Shown here piece by piece: positions 18,530 to 28,039 of a stretch of 64,000 nucleotides of DNA. The first letter of the stretch is position 1; every line of letters begins with the position of its first letter. The DNA is from Gemmatimonadota bacterium (GTDB taxonomy: Bacteria; Gemmatimonadota; Gemmatimonadetes; Gemmatimonadales; Gemmatimonadaceae). A model generated the notes under the pieces. That model ran no database searches, was not told the DNA's origin, and was given only the letters and a program-made list of their open reading frames with translations. The stretch covers positions 1 to 64,000 of the forward strand of contig JACQBG010000011.1 of the NCBI GenBank assembly GCA_016194585.1, read 5' to 3'. Both the position numbers and the translations under genes were made by a program.

Positions 18530-20545
18530 ATGCATCTCAGGAACATCCTGCTCGCCGTCGCGGCGGGCAGTTCGCCGTTGTTCGCGCAGCGACCCGCCGC
18601 GCGTTCCGACTCCATCGCAGTCGCCGACTCGCTCGCCCGTCGCGCCCACGATCTCAAGGCGGTGACGATCGTCGCCGCGCCGACCGACGCTGGCCAGCCG
18701 AGCGGCATCCTCCACGTCTCGGCGCAGTCGCTGCGCGAGGTGCCGTCGAACAGCACGTGGGACCTGCTGCGTCAGACGACGGGGCTGGAGATCCATCAAC
18801 AGGGGCAGGGGCCGGGGTTCGCGTCGGACGCGTCGATGCGCGGTTTCAGTTCCGACCATTCCACCGACCTCGCGCTCTGGATCGACGGCGTGCCGGTGAA
18901 CGAGCCGGTGAACGGGCACGCCGAGGGGTACAACGACTGGAGCCTGCTCTTCCGCGGCGCGGTGCGCGACATCGACGTCATCAAGGGGCCGACGAGTCCG
19001 CTCTTCGGCAACTTCGCGCTCTCCGGCGTGGTGAACGTGCGCACGCTCGAGCGGTTCCGCGGGAGCGAGGTGTCGGTGGACGGCGGTTCGTTCGGTGTCG
19101 GGGGGGCGACGCTGCTGACCGGGTTCGACCACGGTGAGCGCGGCGGCGGGGTGTTCGGCCTGCACGCCGAGCGCGAGGATGGCTTTCGTCCGAACGGCGG
19201 CTTCGACGTGATGCAGGGGCATGCGCGCGTCGTGCACGAGCTCGGGCCGGGCGTGTCGATCGACGTGGGCACGGAGCTGTACGGCGCCGACTGGAAGTCG
19301 TCGGGGTTCCTGAGCGAGGACGAATTCGCGGCGCGCGACTATGGCATCGTCTCGAACCCGAGCGACGGCGGCATGAAGCGGCACGCGCAGGAGCGGGTGA
19401 GCGTGCGCGTCATCAGCGGGTCGCTCATCTGGCGGAGCACCGTCTACGCGACGCAGGGGAACTGGCAGCTCTTCCTCACCATCCCGCCGGCGGGTGGGAA
19501 GTTCGAGGGGACGGGGAGCCAGACCGAGGAGGAGGACCGGCGTTACGGGTTCGGCGCGACGACGGCGGCGACGTGGCTGCTGCCGAACGCCGAGTTGACG
19601 GTGGGCGCCGAGTCGCGGTGGGACCACGCGCGGTACGAGAACTATTTCACGACGGCGCACGTGCGCGATTCGACGCAGGCGCTCGTGGCCGCGACGCAGG
19701 GCTCGGGGGCGCTGTTCGTGCAGTCGCACGTGGACCTCACCGACCGGCTGCGCGTGGACCTCGGTGCGCGGGCCGATGCGTTCGACACGCGGTCGATGCC
19801 CGATAGCGCATCGGCGGTGAGCGCGTCGGCGGCCGTGTTCTCGCCGAAGCTCGGGATGCTGTACCGGTATACGCCGGCGGTCGCCGGCTACGTGAACGTG
19901 TCGCGCGGGTTCCGCTCGACCGACGGCGTGATCGGCGACCCGACATTGCCGCTCATCACGGCGTGGGCGTACGAAGGGGGCGTGCGGTACGACCGCGACG
20001 GCGTGGCGCTCTCGGCGGCGCTCTTCCGCATGGACGTGAGCAACGAGTTGACGTTCGACCCCATCGCGCGCGGGTCATCGAGCGGGGGCGCGAGCACGCG
20101 CCAGGGACTCGAGCTCGGCTGGAGCGTGCCGGTGGCGCGCGGGGTGCGCACGAGCGGCGAGTGGACGTTCAACGACGCGCGGTACAAGCACCAGACGATC
20201 ACGGACGACGCCGGCGCGCCGGTGGTGCTCGACGGGTTGCGCGTGTACAGCACGGCGCAGTACGTGGGGGCGGCGTCGGTCGATCTCGCGCCGGGCGCCG
20301 GCACGTGGCGCGTGCGCGTGGGCGGGAACTGGGTGGGACCGTACTCACCGTTCGACGAGCCGGGAGTGGTGCTCGGTGGCTACGGGCTCATGCACGCGAC
20401 GGTGTCGACGCGGTGGCTCGGCAGCGACATCGACGTCGGAGTGCGCAACGTGCTCGACCGGGCATATCCGGAACTCGTGGCCGGCCATCTCGTGGCGCCC
20501 GGGCAGCCGCGGGCGTTCACGGTGGGGGTGCGGCGGGGGTTCTGA
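18530..20545 (+). CDS. TonB-dependent receptor, probable metal or siderophore uptake
   Basis: A 671-residue outer-membrane receptor. The signal peptide ends at LFAQ (about 20). A possible TonB box is KAVTIVAAP (about 43-51). The plug (about 60-170) has RGFSSDHSTDLALWIDGVPVNEP and GPTSPLFGNFALSGVVNV. The barrel ends in TVGVRRGF with the terminal Phe. Unlike the receptors at 3.8 and 50.2 kb it has no carboxypeptidase-regulatory domain, and its length matches small-ligand receptors of the copper/siderophore/cobalamin type. GAGGA seven bases upstream supports the ATG. The preceding Met/His/Cys-rich gene points to a metal, probably copper; this is inference. Confidence 0.9.
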   Translation: MHLRNILLAVAAGSSPLFAQRPAARSDSIAVADSLARRAHDLKAVTIVAAPTDAGQPSGILHVSAQSLREVPSNSTWDLLRQTTGLEIHQQGQGPGFASDASMRGFSSDHSTDLALWIDGVPVNEPVNGHAEGYNDWSLLFRGAVRDIDVIKGPTSPLFGNFALSGVVNVRTLERFRGSEVSVDGGSFGVGGATLLTGFDHGERGGGVFGLHAEREDGFRPNGGFDVMQGHARVVHELGPGVSIDVGTELYGADWKSSGFLSEDEFAARDYGIVSNPSDGGMKRHAQERVSVRVISGSLIWRSTVYATQGNWQLFLTIPPAGGKFEGTGSQTEEEDRRYGFGATTAATWLLPNAELTVGAESRWDHARYENYFTTAHVRDSTQALVAATQGSGALFVQSHVDLTDRLRVDLGARADAFDTRSMPDSASAVSASAAVFSPKLGMLYRYTPAVAGYVNVSRGFRSTDGVIGDPTLPLITAWAYEGGVRYDRDGVALSAALFRMDVSNELTFDPIARGSSSGGASTRQGLELGWSVPVARGVRTSGEWTFNDARYKHQTITDDAGAPVVLDGLRVYSTAQYVGAASVDLAPGAGTWRVRVGGNWVGPYSPFDEPGVVLGGYGLMHATVSTRWLGSDIDVGVRNVLDRAYPELVAGHLVAPGQPRAFTVGVRRGF

Positions 20546-20583
20546 GCGGCGCGGTGCCGAGCGCGGGCGTACAGCAGCGCAGC

Positions 20584-21198
20584 TCAGCCGTCGAATCGCT
20601 CGTAGGGGATCTCATGGTGGGCCGGCAGTCCCGCGGCGGCGACGATGTCGAGGAGGCCGGCGCGCTCGTGGAACTCCATCCCGTCGCGGTCGATGACGAC
20701 GGTGTTCGGGTAGAGCGGCGCGAGCCGGCGGAACTCGGCGTCGATCAGGCGGAACCGGCGCACCATGTTCTCGGCCTGTTCGTGCGGCCGGTTGCGCAGC
20801 CGGATGTGCTTCTCGATGGTCGCAGTGCTCGACGTGAGGACGATCGTGCGGTCGGGATCCCAGCGGTCGCCCATCGCCAGCACGCCGCGCAGGCCGGCGT
20901 GGGTCTCCGGCGGGTACTCGGCGATGTGCGCCTCGAGGGTGATGCGCGCGCCCTCGAAGAAGATGACCTTGCCGGGGCGGTCGTGGTCGGCGGCATCGCG
21001 GTAGTTCGCGTCGTAGAGCGCGGCGAAGTACGCCGTGACGCCGACGGCGTTGCGCCCCATCGCGATGTCCTCGAGCACATCGGGATGCCAGACGCCCTTC
21101 TCCCCCTCTCCGTAGGATCCGTTGTGGTAGAGGTCCCCGAGCTGGCGCACGAGGGTGCTCTTCCCGATCCCGGGTCCGCCGACGATCGCGACGCGCAT
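20584..21198 (-). CDS. P-loop kinase, deoxynucleoside-kinase-like
   Basis: A 204-residue cytoplasmic protein. Walker A is GGPGIGKST at residues 7-15. VIFFEGARIT is in the position of the dNK catalytic Glu/Arg motif, and TATIEKHIRLRNRPHEQAE resembles the lid Arg segment of deoxynucleoside kinases. The length is typical of that group. AAA_28/NadR-type P-loop kinases are an alternative. It probably phosphorylates a nucleoside or other small molecule; the substrate is not evident. It is convergent with the receptor upstream and followed by nothing in its own direction. Confidence 0.65.
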   Translation of the reverse strand: MRVAIVGGPGIGKSTLVRQLGDLYHNGSYGEGEKGVWHPDVLEDIAMGRNAVGVTAYFAALYDANYRDAADHDRPGKVIFFEGARITLEAHIAEYPPETHAGLRGVLAMGDRWDPDRTIVLTSSTATIEKHIRLRNRPHEQAENMVRRFRLIDAEFRRLAPLYPNTVVIDRDGMEFHERAGLLDIVAAAGLPAHHEIPYERFDG

Positions 21199-21237
21199 CG
21201 GACTAAACTAGCAGCGTGATGCGCCCGGCGGCTCGCC

Positions 21238-23022
21238 TCAGCACGACTTGCACTTGTGGTTGTTCTTCGATCCGAGCTTCTCGAGCAGGGCGACGGTCTC
21301 GGGGAAGGGTGGGATGCGCTGCACGGGGCCGTTGGCCATGTCGGCGACCGTCTGGCCCGACCGGCTGAGCGCGTGCACGTCGGCGCCCTTCGAGATGAGG
21401 TACTCGATCAGTTGGTTGTCGCCGCGGGCCGCGGCGTGGTGCAGCGGGGTGTAGCCGTTGTGGTCGCGCGCGTTCACGTCGGCGTGGAGTTCCTCGACGA
21501 GATATCGCACCGACGGCAGCCACCCGTCGGGCGCGTGCACGTGGGAGTTGGCGGCGTACCCTTCGCCGTAGCCGACGCCCGACGCGGCGTGGATGGGATA
21601 GACCGCCGGTCCGCCGACGGCCACGGGGGGCACGCCGGAGAGATCCTTCGCCGCGCTGTCCCCTTCGGCGGGGGCGTCGGCCCCGCGCTGGCGCCCCGCG
21701 GGCTTGCGGGTGGGGATGGTCGGGTCGGCGCCGTACTTCACGAGCAGGCGCATGGCCGGCACGTCGGTGCCGTAGGCGGCGCGCCAGAACGGCGTCGCGC
21801 CGTCGGTGTTCACGCCGAGCAGGTCGAAGTTGTACGACATGTACCAGAGGTGCTTCTTGAGGCGCGCGTTCGGGTCGGCACCCGCCTTGAGGAGCGCCTC
21901 CATGAGTTCGAGATACGTCGTCTGCTGCTGGTACTGCGCGGTCGGCTGCGGGTAGAGCGACTTGGCCGCCCACTGGATGTTGATGGTGGCGTAGAGCGGG
22001 GTCGCGCCGGCGTCGCTCGCGAGGTGCACGTCGGCGCCGCGCGCGAGCAGCGCGCGCGCGAGGTCGAAGCGGCCGTTGACGGTGGCCATGAGGAGCGGAC
22101 TCGTGTGATCGCCGGCGCTCACCTGATTGACGTCGGCGCCGGCGTCGAGGAGAGCCGTCACGCTCTGCGCGTTGCCCTGCCGGACGGCGAAGAGGAGCGG
22201 CGTGAGGCCGCCCTTGTTGCCGACCATCTCGTCGTAGCTCATCGCGCGGTCGGCGGTGTCGTTGACGGCACGGCGCGGTCGCGCGACGGAGTCGGCGCGC
22301 GCCGTCGAGTCGTGGGCAGCGGCCTTCGGAGCGGTCGCGCTCGGACGGGGCGGCTGCTCCGCCGCCTTGAGCGCGGCGACGCGGCGCGTCCGCAGCTGGA
22401 GCGCCGCGCGATCGGCCTTCTCGCGCGCCGGCATGTCCTCGACGCGCGACGTGGCCTTCACGTCGGCGCCACGAGCGACGAGCAGCCGGATCGCGGCCAC
22501 CCGATCGTTGGCGGCGGCCCACATGAGCGGTGTCTGGGAGAACGCGCTCTCGCGCGCGTCGACGCGCGCTCCGCCGTCGAGCAGCGCGCCGACGATCGCT
22601 TCGTCGCCACGGGCCGCCGCGAAATGGAGCGCGGTCGCGCCCCCAGAGGTGGTCGCGGCGTTCACCGCCGCGCCGGCGGCGAGGAGCGCCTTCACGGCCG
22701 CGGCGTCGCCGTCGCGCGCCGCGAGGTGGAGCGGCGTGTAGTTCGCGTTGCGGGTCGTCGCGTCGAGACGCGCCCCGGCGGCGACGAGCAGTCGCACGAG
22801 CGCCGCGTCGCCGCGCGACGCGGCCCAGTGCAGCGCCGTCATGCCGTCGCCCTGCGCCGCGTTCACGTCGGCACCCTGCGCGATGAGCGCGCGCACCACC
22901 GCGTCGTCGCCCCGCATCGCCGCGTCGGCGACGGGAGCGATGGGCACGGCCGTCGCGCGCGCGGCGGCGGTGCAGAGCAGCGCGACCGCGATGGCGGCGG
23001 CCGTCCGGCGGAGCGCGGTCAT
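21238..23022 (-). CDS. Secreted ankyrin-repeat protein
   Basis: A 594-residue protein with a signal peptide (about 1-24, TAAARATA). It has roughly ten ankyrin repeats showing the TALHWAA/TPLHLAA and VxxLLxAGADVN patterns. They are interrupted by an Ala/Pro/Arg linker (about 215-260) and by a long insertion around residues 415-470. The C-terminus ends in a Lys/Cys-rich NNHKCKSC. It is a periplasmic protein-binding scaffold by family analogy. The start at 23022 puts the signal peptide first. An ATG at 23070 overlapping the DUF1552 stop is possible but would add 16 unrelated residues. It forms a trio with DUF1552 and DUF1592. Confidence 0.88.
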   Translation of the reverse strand: MTALRRTAAAIAVALLCTAAARATAVPIAPVADAAMRGDDAVVRALIAQGADVNAAQGDGMTALHWAASRGDAALVRLLVAAGARLDATTRNANYTPLHLAARDGDAAAVKALLAAGAAVNAATTSGGATALHFAAARGDEAIVGALLDGGARVDARESAFSQTPLMWAAANDRVAAIRLLVARGADVKATSRVEDMPAREKADRAALQLRTRRVAALKAAEQPPRPSATAPKAAAHDSTARADSVARPRRAVNDTADRAMSYDEMVGNKGGLTPLLFAVRQGNAQSVTALLDAGADVNQVSAGDHTSPLLMATVNGRFDLARALLARGADVHLASDAGATPLYATINIQWAAKSLYPQPTAQYQQQTTYLELMEALLKAGADPNARLKKHLWYMSYNFDLLGVNTDGATPFWRAAYGTDVPAMRLLVKYGADPTIPTRKPAGRQRGADAPAEGDSAAKDLSGVPPVAVGGPAVYPIHAASGVGYGEGYAANSHVHAPDGWLPSVRYLVEELHADVNARDHNGYTPLHHAAARGDNQLIEYLISKGADVHALSRSGQTVADMANGPVQRIPPFPETVALLEKLGSKNNHKCKSC

Positions 23023-23062
23023 CGCGCCGCGCCGCGCCGGGAGCCGCGCCACACGCGGATCC

Positions 23063-24454
23063 TCACGCATTCGCGCGGAGGCTCATCGCCTCGGTGCTGT
23101 CGCCGAACGCCGAGACGTCGTTCACCCCAAGCGAGTGCATGAGGCCGAGCATCGCATTCGCCATCGGCGTGCCGTCGGGCGCCTTGAGGTGCACGCCGCC
23201 GGCGAGCGTGCCGCCGGCCTTGCCGAGCACGATGAGCGGGCACCGCCGGTGGCTGTGGAGGTTCGAATCGGCCATCGGCGAGCCGTAGACGATCATCGTC
23301 TTGTCGAGCAGAGTGCCGTCCATCTCCTGGATCGACTTCAGCTTGTCGAGGAAGTGCGGCAGCTGCGCGACGTGGTACTTGTTGATCATCTGGAAATCGG
23401 TCACGCCCTTCTTGTTGCCGCCGTGGTGCGACGCCGGGTGGAACGGCTTGTCGGTGCCGCTCTCGGGGTACGTCCGCGCGGACCCGTCGCGTCCCATCTT
23501 GAACGAGAACACGCGCGTGATGTCGGATGCGAACGCGATCGCCTGCAGGTCGAACATCACGGAGACGTGCTCGGCGAACGAGTCGGGCACGCCCGCCGGC
23601 GCCTCGGGGAGCTCGCGCGTCTCGCCGCTGGTGTTCCGGGCTTCGATGGCCTGGATGCGGCGCTCCACCTCGCGGATGTCGGTGAGGTAGCTGTCGAGCC
23701 GCAGCCGGTCGGCGGCGCCGAGCGATCCCTTGAGCGACGTCATCTCGCTGGCCACGAAATCGAGGATGCTGCGCCGCGAACGCCGGCGGGCGAGCCGCTC
23801 CTCCGTCGTGCCGCCGACGCCGAACAGCTTCTCGAACGCGACGCGCGGGTCGCGGATCACGGGGAGCGGCTCGGTGGGCGACGCCCAGCTGATGGAGTCG
23901 GTGTACACGCAGGCGTAGCCATAGGCGCAACCGCCCGCCTGGTCGACGTTCTCGATGCAGAGCTGCATCGAGGGGATGGGCGTCGACTGTCCGAACCGGC
24001 GCGCGTACATCTGGTCGATGGACTCGCCGACGTGGATGTCGGAGCCCTCGGTCTGCCGCGGATGCGACTGCGTGAGGAACACCGCGCTCGACCGGAAGTG
24101 GTCGCCGCCGATCTCCTTGGGCGAGCTCGGCTCCGCGTTGCGGCAGTCGGTGTTGCTGATGATGGTGAGGTAGTCGCGGTATGCCTCGAGCGGGGCGAGC
24201 GCCGAGGGGGAGAGGTCGAAGCCGCGTCCGACGGCGGCGGGCGCCCAGAGGTTCATCGACGCGCCGAGTTCGTTGCAGCCGGCGGCGCCATGCACCATCT
24301 CGATGGCGACGAAGCGCGGCGCCTGGTTGGCCATGAGGAGGCGCGACGCCTTGCCCGCCGGGAACATGGCGTCGAGCATCGGCAGCGCGATCGTCGAACT
24401 CATCGCCTGCAGGAAGGTGCGTCGCGGGAGGGCCTTGCCGCCGAGGAAATGCAT
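23063..24454 (-). CDS. DUF1552 domain protein, Tat-exported
   Basis: A 463-residue protein. A twin-arginine signal (PRRTFLQAMSSTIALPML) occupies residues 10-28. The remainder is a full DUF1552 domain with DHFRSSAVFLTQSHPRQTEG, SIDQMYARRFGQSTPIPSMQL, CAYGYACVYTDSISW and HHGGNKKGVTDFQMINKYH. The family is related in fold to the alkaline-phosphatase/DUF1501-like proteins and has no established function. In planctomycetes, acidobacteria and similar genomes it is paired with DUF1592/DUF1588/DUF1585 proteins, as here. A metal-dependent hydrolase role is possible but unproved. Confidence 0.92.
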   Translation of the reverse strand: MHFLGGKALPRRTFLQAMSSTIALPMLDAMFPAGKASRLLMANQAPRFVAIEMVHGAAGCNELGASMNLWAPAAVGRGFDLSPSALAPLEAYRDYLTIISNTDCRNAEPSSPKEIGGDHFRSSAVFLTQSHPRQTEGSDIHVGESIDQMYARRFGQSTPIPSMQLCIENVDQAGGCAYGYACVYTDSISWASPTEPLPVIRDPRVAFEKLFGVGGTTEERLARRRSRRSILDFVASEMTSLKGSLGAADRLRLDSYLTDIREVERRIQAIEARNTSGETRELPEAPAGVPDSFAEHVSVMFDLQAIAFASDITRVFSFKMGRDGSARTYPESGTDKPFHPASHHGGNKKGVTDFQMINKYHVAQLPHFLDKLKSIQEMDGTLLDKTMIVYGSPMADSNLHSHRRCPLIVLGKAGGTLAGGVHLKAPDGTPMANAMLGLMHSLGVNDVSAFGDSTEAMSLRANA

Positions 24455-24478
24455 GAGTCGCGTGCTCCTGTGGGTTCG

Positions 24479-27013
24479 TCAGCGCGCGCCGGGCGCGCTC
24501 TTCACGCCGGCGTCCGTGGGGGTGGCGGCGGGGGGCACCCGCCGCATGCGGAACGCGTCGCTCGCCACGACGCCCAACACGAGGTCCTGCATGCGATAGC
24601 CGCCGGGCTCCGCGGCGGCGACGATCCGGCGGATCGCCGGCTGGTCGTAGTACTCGACGCACCGGCCCAGCGCGTAGGCCATGAGGTTCTGCGTGAACGT
24701 GCGAAGCAGCGGCGTGGGCATGCGGAGGAGCGCGGCCCGCAACTCGGGGAGCGTCGAGACCGGCGTGCCGTCGTAGAGCTGCCCGTGCGTGTCGAGTGCC
24801 GCGCCGTTCTCGCGGATGCGCCAGTGCCCCGTGACGTCGAAGTTGTCGAGCGCCAACCCGATGGGGTCGATCACGCGGTGGCACGAGCGGCAGTTCGGGT
24901 TCTCGCGGTGCATCTCCATGCGCTCGCGGGTCGTCAGCAGCCGGCCATCCTTCGCTTCACCCGTCTTCTCGAGGTCGGGCACGTTCGGCGGCGGCGGAGG
25001 CGGTGGCGACCCGAGCAGCACCTCCATCACCCACTTGCCGCGCAGTACCGGCGACGTGCGGTTGGCGTGCGACGTGAGCGTCAGGATGCTCGCCTGTCCG
25101 AGGAGCCCGCCGCGACGGTCGTCGGCGAACCGCACGCGCCGGAAGTCCTCGCCCGTCACTCCGGCGATGCCGTAGTGACGGGCGAGCGGCTCGTTGACGA
25201 AGGTGTAATCGGCGCTGAGCAGCTCGAGCGCGCTCCGGTTCTCCCGCACGAGGTTCTGGAAGAAGAGCTCCGTCTCGCGCCGCATGTCCGACGCGAGCTG
25301 TTCGCTGAAGTCGGGGAACTGGAGCGCATCGGGATGCACCTTGTCGAGGTCCTGCAGCCGGAGCCACTGCGCGGCGAAGCGCGTCGAGAGTGCCTCCGAC
25401 CGGGGGTCGGCGAGCATGCGGCGCGCCTCGGCGCGCAACCCTTCGGGGGTCGAGAGCCGCCCGCTGCGCGCGACCGCGAGCAGGGCGGCGTCGGGCGGCT
25501 CGCCCCACAGGAAGAACGAGAGCCGCGAGGCGAGGTCGACGTCGCGCACGGCGTAGCGCTCTCCCGGCTTCGCATGCGGCGGGAGCTCCTCGATGCGGAA
25601 GATGAAGTGCGGACTCGCGAGCATCGCCTCGATCGCCCAGCGCACCCCTTCCTCGAATCCGCCGTCCTTGGTCCCCTTGTCGTAGAACGCGAGCAGCGCC
25701 GAGACGTCGGGGCCTGAGAGCGGCCGGCGATAGGCCGCGGCGCCGAGGCGCGTGAGGATGCGCGCGGCGCACGGGCGCGCCTCGTCGGCGGACATCGGGC
25801 GGCACGTGAAGATGCGACGCCGGCTCGGCGTGTCGGAGAGCCCGGTGGCGTCGAACGGCCCGGTGATGGTCAGCTCGCGCAGGTGCGGCAGCGCGGTGAC
25901 GGCGTCCTGCGACCCGATCTGCGTGTCAGCGAGACTGTGGCCGATGGGGGCGATGTTGTCGTTCACCGGGCCGTCGAACGTCTTCACGAACGCCGCCGAG
26001 ATGCGCTGCGGGCCGGCGCGCACCGGTACGGGAGCGGTCTTGAGGTCCATCCCCGTCGGATCGGCCTGCGACATCCACCGGTCGATGGCGATGAGCGCGA
26101 CCCGTTCGCCGTTCACCGAGATCTCGATCTTCTCGTCGAACGGCGCCGCCGACCCGAAGAGCTGGCCGGTGGGGATCGCATGCAGCATCACGGTGAAGAC
26201 GTACTCGCCGTCGGCGGGGAAGGTGTGGATCACCGAGACGCCACCCCGCGTGCCGAATGGCGCGCCGTCGACGTGCTCGAGCTGCGACGCGAGGCGCGGG
26301 ACCTTGTAGCTGTGCGACGTACGGCCGGAATTCGGATCGCCGACGGCGAGCCGGCTCACGCTGCTCGCGGCGTCGAGGTAGCCCTCGAGCATGGTCGCCG
26401 ACGGGAGCTGCACGTCGGCGATGTTGTCGAAGTTCGCGCTCTTGGTGTCGAGCGGGAGCCACGACGAAGCATCGACATCGAGCGCCAGCACGTCGCGGAT
26501 CGAGCTCTCGTATTCCGCGCGATTGAGGCGCTGGAAGGTGCGGGTGCCTGGCTCCGGTGCGAGCGCCGCGGCGCGGTCGACGATCGACTCGATGCGGCTC
26601 GCGAGCTGGAGCAGCGTGTCGCCTGCCGGACGGTTCTCGCCGACGGGGGGCATCATGCCGGCGCGCAGCTTGGAGATGATCTTCTCGCTCACCTCCGGAT
26701 GCTGCGCCGCGGCGCGCACGTCGAACGCCTCGAGCGACAGTTGTCCTTTCCGTTTCTCGTCGCTGTGGCAGTCGTCGGCGCACGTCTCGCGCACGACCGA
26801 CGTGAGCGCGTCGTTGGTGAGGCGTCGCGCATGCCGGATCGCGTGTGGTTCGACGCGCGCGGCAGCGGCGTCGCGTGCCGTGCGCGCCGGCGTCGCCGCG
26901 TCGACGACGCGCGGCGAGCGCGCGAGTGGCCGGGGCCCGGGCGTGACGAAGCCTGCAATCCCTGCGACAGCAACCCCGAATGCGGTTGCTGTCGCGAGTG
27001 CGAGTGGTCTCAA
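24479..27013 (-). CDS. DUF1592/DUF1588/DUF1585 protein with haem-c motifs
   Basis: An 844-residue exported protein beginning with a TTG codon (GGAG eight bases upstream) and a signal anchor (about 5-25). An N-terminal cytochrome-like part contains CADDCHSDEKRKG (CxxxCH). DUF1587, a carbohydrate-binding-like beta domain and DUF1592 (RRPLSGPDVSALLAFY) follow, then DUF1588 (GLLGQASILTLTSHANRTSPVLRG) with CRSCHRVIDPIGLALD (CxxCH), and DUF1585 at the end. This architecture is known from planctomycete-type genomes and its function is not established. It may be a periplasmic redox or polymer-processing partner of the DUF1552 protein 24 bases downstream. Confidence 0.92.
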   Translation of the reverse strand: MRPLALATATAFGVAVAGIAGFVTPGPRPLARSPRVVDAATPARTARDAAAARVEPHAIRHARRLTNDALTSVVRETCADDCHSDEKRKGQLSLEAFDVRAAAQHPEVSEKIISKLRAGMMPPVGENRPAGDTLLQLASRIESIVDRAAALAPEPGTRTFQRLNRAEYESSIRDVLALDVDASSWLPLDTKSANFDNIADVQLPSATMLEGYLDAASSVSRLAVGDPNSGRTSHSYKVPRLASQLEHVDGAPFGTRGGVSVIHTFPADGEYVFTVMLHAIPTGQLFGSAAPFDEKIEISVNGERVALIAIDRWMSQADPTGMDLKTAPVPVRAGPQRISAAFVKTFDGPVNDNIAPIGHSLADTQIGSQDAVTALPHLRELTITGPFDATGLSDTPSRRRIFTCRPMSADEARPCAARILTRLGAAAYRRPLSGPDVSALLAFYDKGTKDGGFEEGVRWAIEAMLASPHFIFRIEELPPHAKPGERYAVRDVDLASRLSFFLWGEPPDAALLAVARSGRLSTPEGLRAEARRMLADPRSEALSTRFAAQWLRLQDLDKVHPDALQFPDFSEQLASDMRRETELFFQNLVRENRSALELLSADYTFVNEPLARHYGIAGVTGEDFRRVRFADDRRGGLLGQASILTLTSHANRTSPVLRGKWVMEVLLGSPPPPPPPNVPDLEKTGEAKDGRLLTTRERMEMHRENPNCRSCHRVIDPIGLALDNFDVTGHWRIRENGAALDTHGQLYDGTPVSTLPELRAALLRMPTPLLRTFTQNLMAYALGRCVEYYDQPAIRRIVAAAEPGGYRMQDLVLGVVASDAFRMRRVPPAATPTDAGVKSAPGAR

Positions 27014-27062
27014 CGGGTGGACTCCTGCGTCTGGTGCGGCCGCCGGGCGGTGGCGGAACGAC

Positions 27063-27068
27063 TATATA
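27063..27068 (-). promoter_or_regulatory. Putative -10 box of the DUF1592 operon
   Basis: TATATA within a short AT-rich island (27061-27071) in otherwise about 70% GC sequence, about 50 bases before the TTG start. No clear -35 box is seen. The 97-base gap between this gene and the creatininase stop holds nothing else. Confidence 0.4.
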
Positions 27069-27111
27069 AAGTGGGGGCGTCCGGCGAGGTGCTGCAAGGG
27101 CGAAGGCAGGG

Positions 27112-27954
27112 TCAGCGTTTGGCCGGGATCCAGCCGCGGATCTGGCGTATGGCGTACTCCACCTTCATGTCGAAAACCTTCTTGCCGAGCTCGGCGGTCG
27201 ACCGGCGTCCGTCACCGGTTATCCCGTTATTGACGCGCCGCGCGTTCGGATCGCTGGACTGGCCCGGAATCGGCATCGGATCGCCCAGCGCTGCGGGGAT
27301 GAGATCCTTGCGCACCCATCCGAGATCTCCGCCCAGATAGAGCATCTCCGACGTGTCGGGGATGCCGGCGTGCCCGCTCACGGGATAGCCGTTCGCGAGC
27401 AGCCACGCATCGTAGTCGGCCTGCTGCTTGGCGTACACCTCGTCGCAGTAGTAGACGTGGATCCCCTGCGAGGCGTACTTGTCGTCGAGCCGCTTGGCGA
27501 CGTCGCGGTAGGTATCGGGCTGTCCGCCGCCATGGTCGCCCATCAGGACGACGTTCCTGAAGCCAAGGGCGATCGCCTGTTCGCTCACCCGCTCGAGCAC
27601 GGCGCCGAGGAGCTGGGGGGTGAGTCCGATCGTCCCCGGCAGCGCGGCGTTCGCGTTGTTGGGCGTGTACGGCAGCACGGGCATGGCGATGGCGTCGCCG
27701 AGCGCGAGCGCGATCGCCTTCACGAGTGCGCGTCCCATGAGCGTATGGCCGCCATTCACGTTCTGCGGGCCGCGCTGCTCCGTGCCGCCCGTGTAGAACA
27801 GCGCGGTGGTCTTCCCGTCCGCCATCGCCTGCTTCACCTCGGGCCAGGTCATGAGCTCGAACTCGACGAGCGGCGCCTGCGCGGGGCGCGACTGCGCGCC
27901 CGAGCGCGCGGTGGAGAGGGCGAGGAGAGGGATCAGGATCAGGGTGCGGCTCAC
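27112..27954 (-). CDS. Creatininase-family protein, secreted
   Basis: A 280-residue protein with a signal peptide (about 1-21). It has the creatininase fold motifs TGGTEQRGPQNVNGGHT (canonical GSTEQHGPHLPLGTD), VLMGDHGGGQ and SGHAGIPDTSEML (canonical HAGxxETS). Several metal-ligand positions differ from the canonical set: EQRGP replaces EQHGP and GGHT replaces GTD. Amidohydrolase activity is therefore uncertain. Known family members act on creatinine or similar amides. GGGAG six bases before the GTG supports the start. It follows the multicopper oxidase operon by 85 bases and may be its last gene. Confidence 0.85.
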   Translation of the reverse strand: MSRTLILIPLLALSTARSGAQSRPAQAPLVEFELMTWPEVKQAMADGKTTALFYTGGTEQRGPQNVNGGHTLMGRALVKAIALALGDAIAMPVLPYTPNNANAALPGTIGLTPQLLGAVLERVSEQAIALGFRNVVLMGDHGGGQPDTYRDVAKRLDDKYASQGIHVYYCDEVYAKQQADYDAWLLANGYPVSGHAGIPDTSEMLYLGGDLGWVRKDLIPAALGDPMPIPGQSSDPNARRVNNGITGDGRRSTAELGKKVFDMKVEYAIRQIRGWIPAKR

Positions 27955-28039
27955 GGTTGACTCCCGGGGTTGGTCGTCGGGTGAACGGAGCGGGATGTGC
28001 CGACTGCGGATCGGGCCGGCGCGTGCGCGCGGCCGACTC

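Noticed and set aside
21256-23142. Long plus-strand open frame opposite the ankyrin gene
   Set aside because: Arg/His/Val-rich shadow; repeats in it only mirror the ankyrin periodicity.
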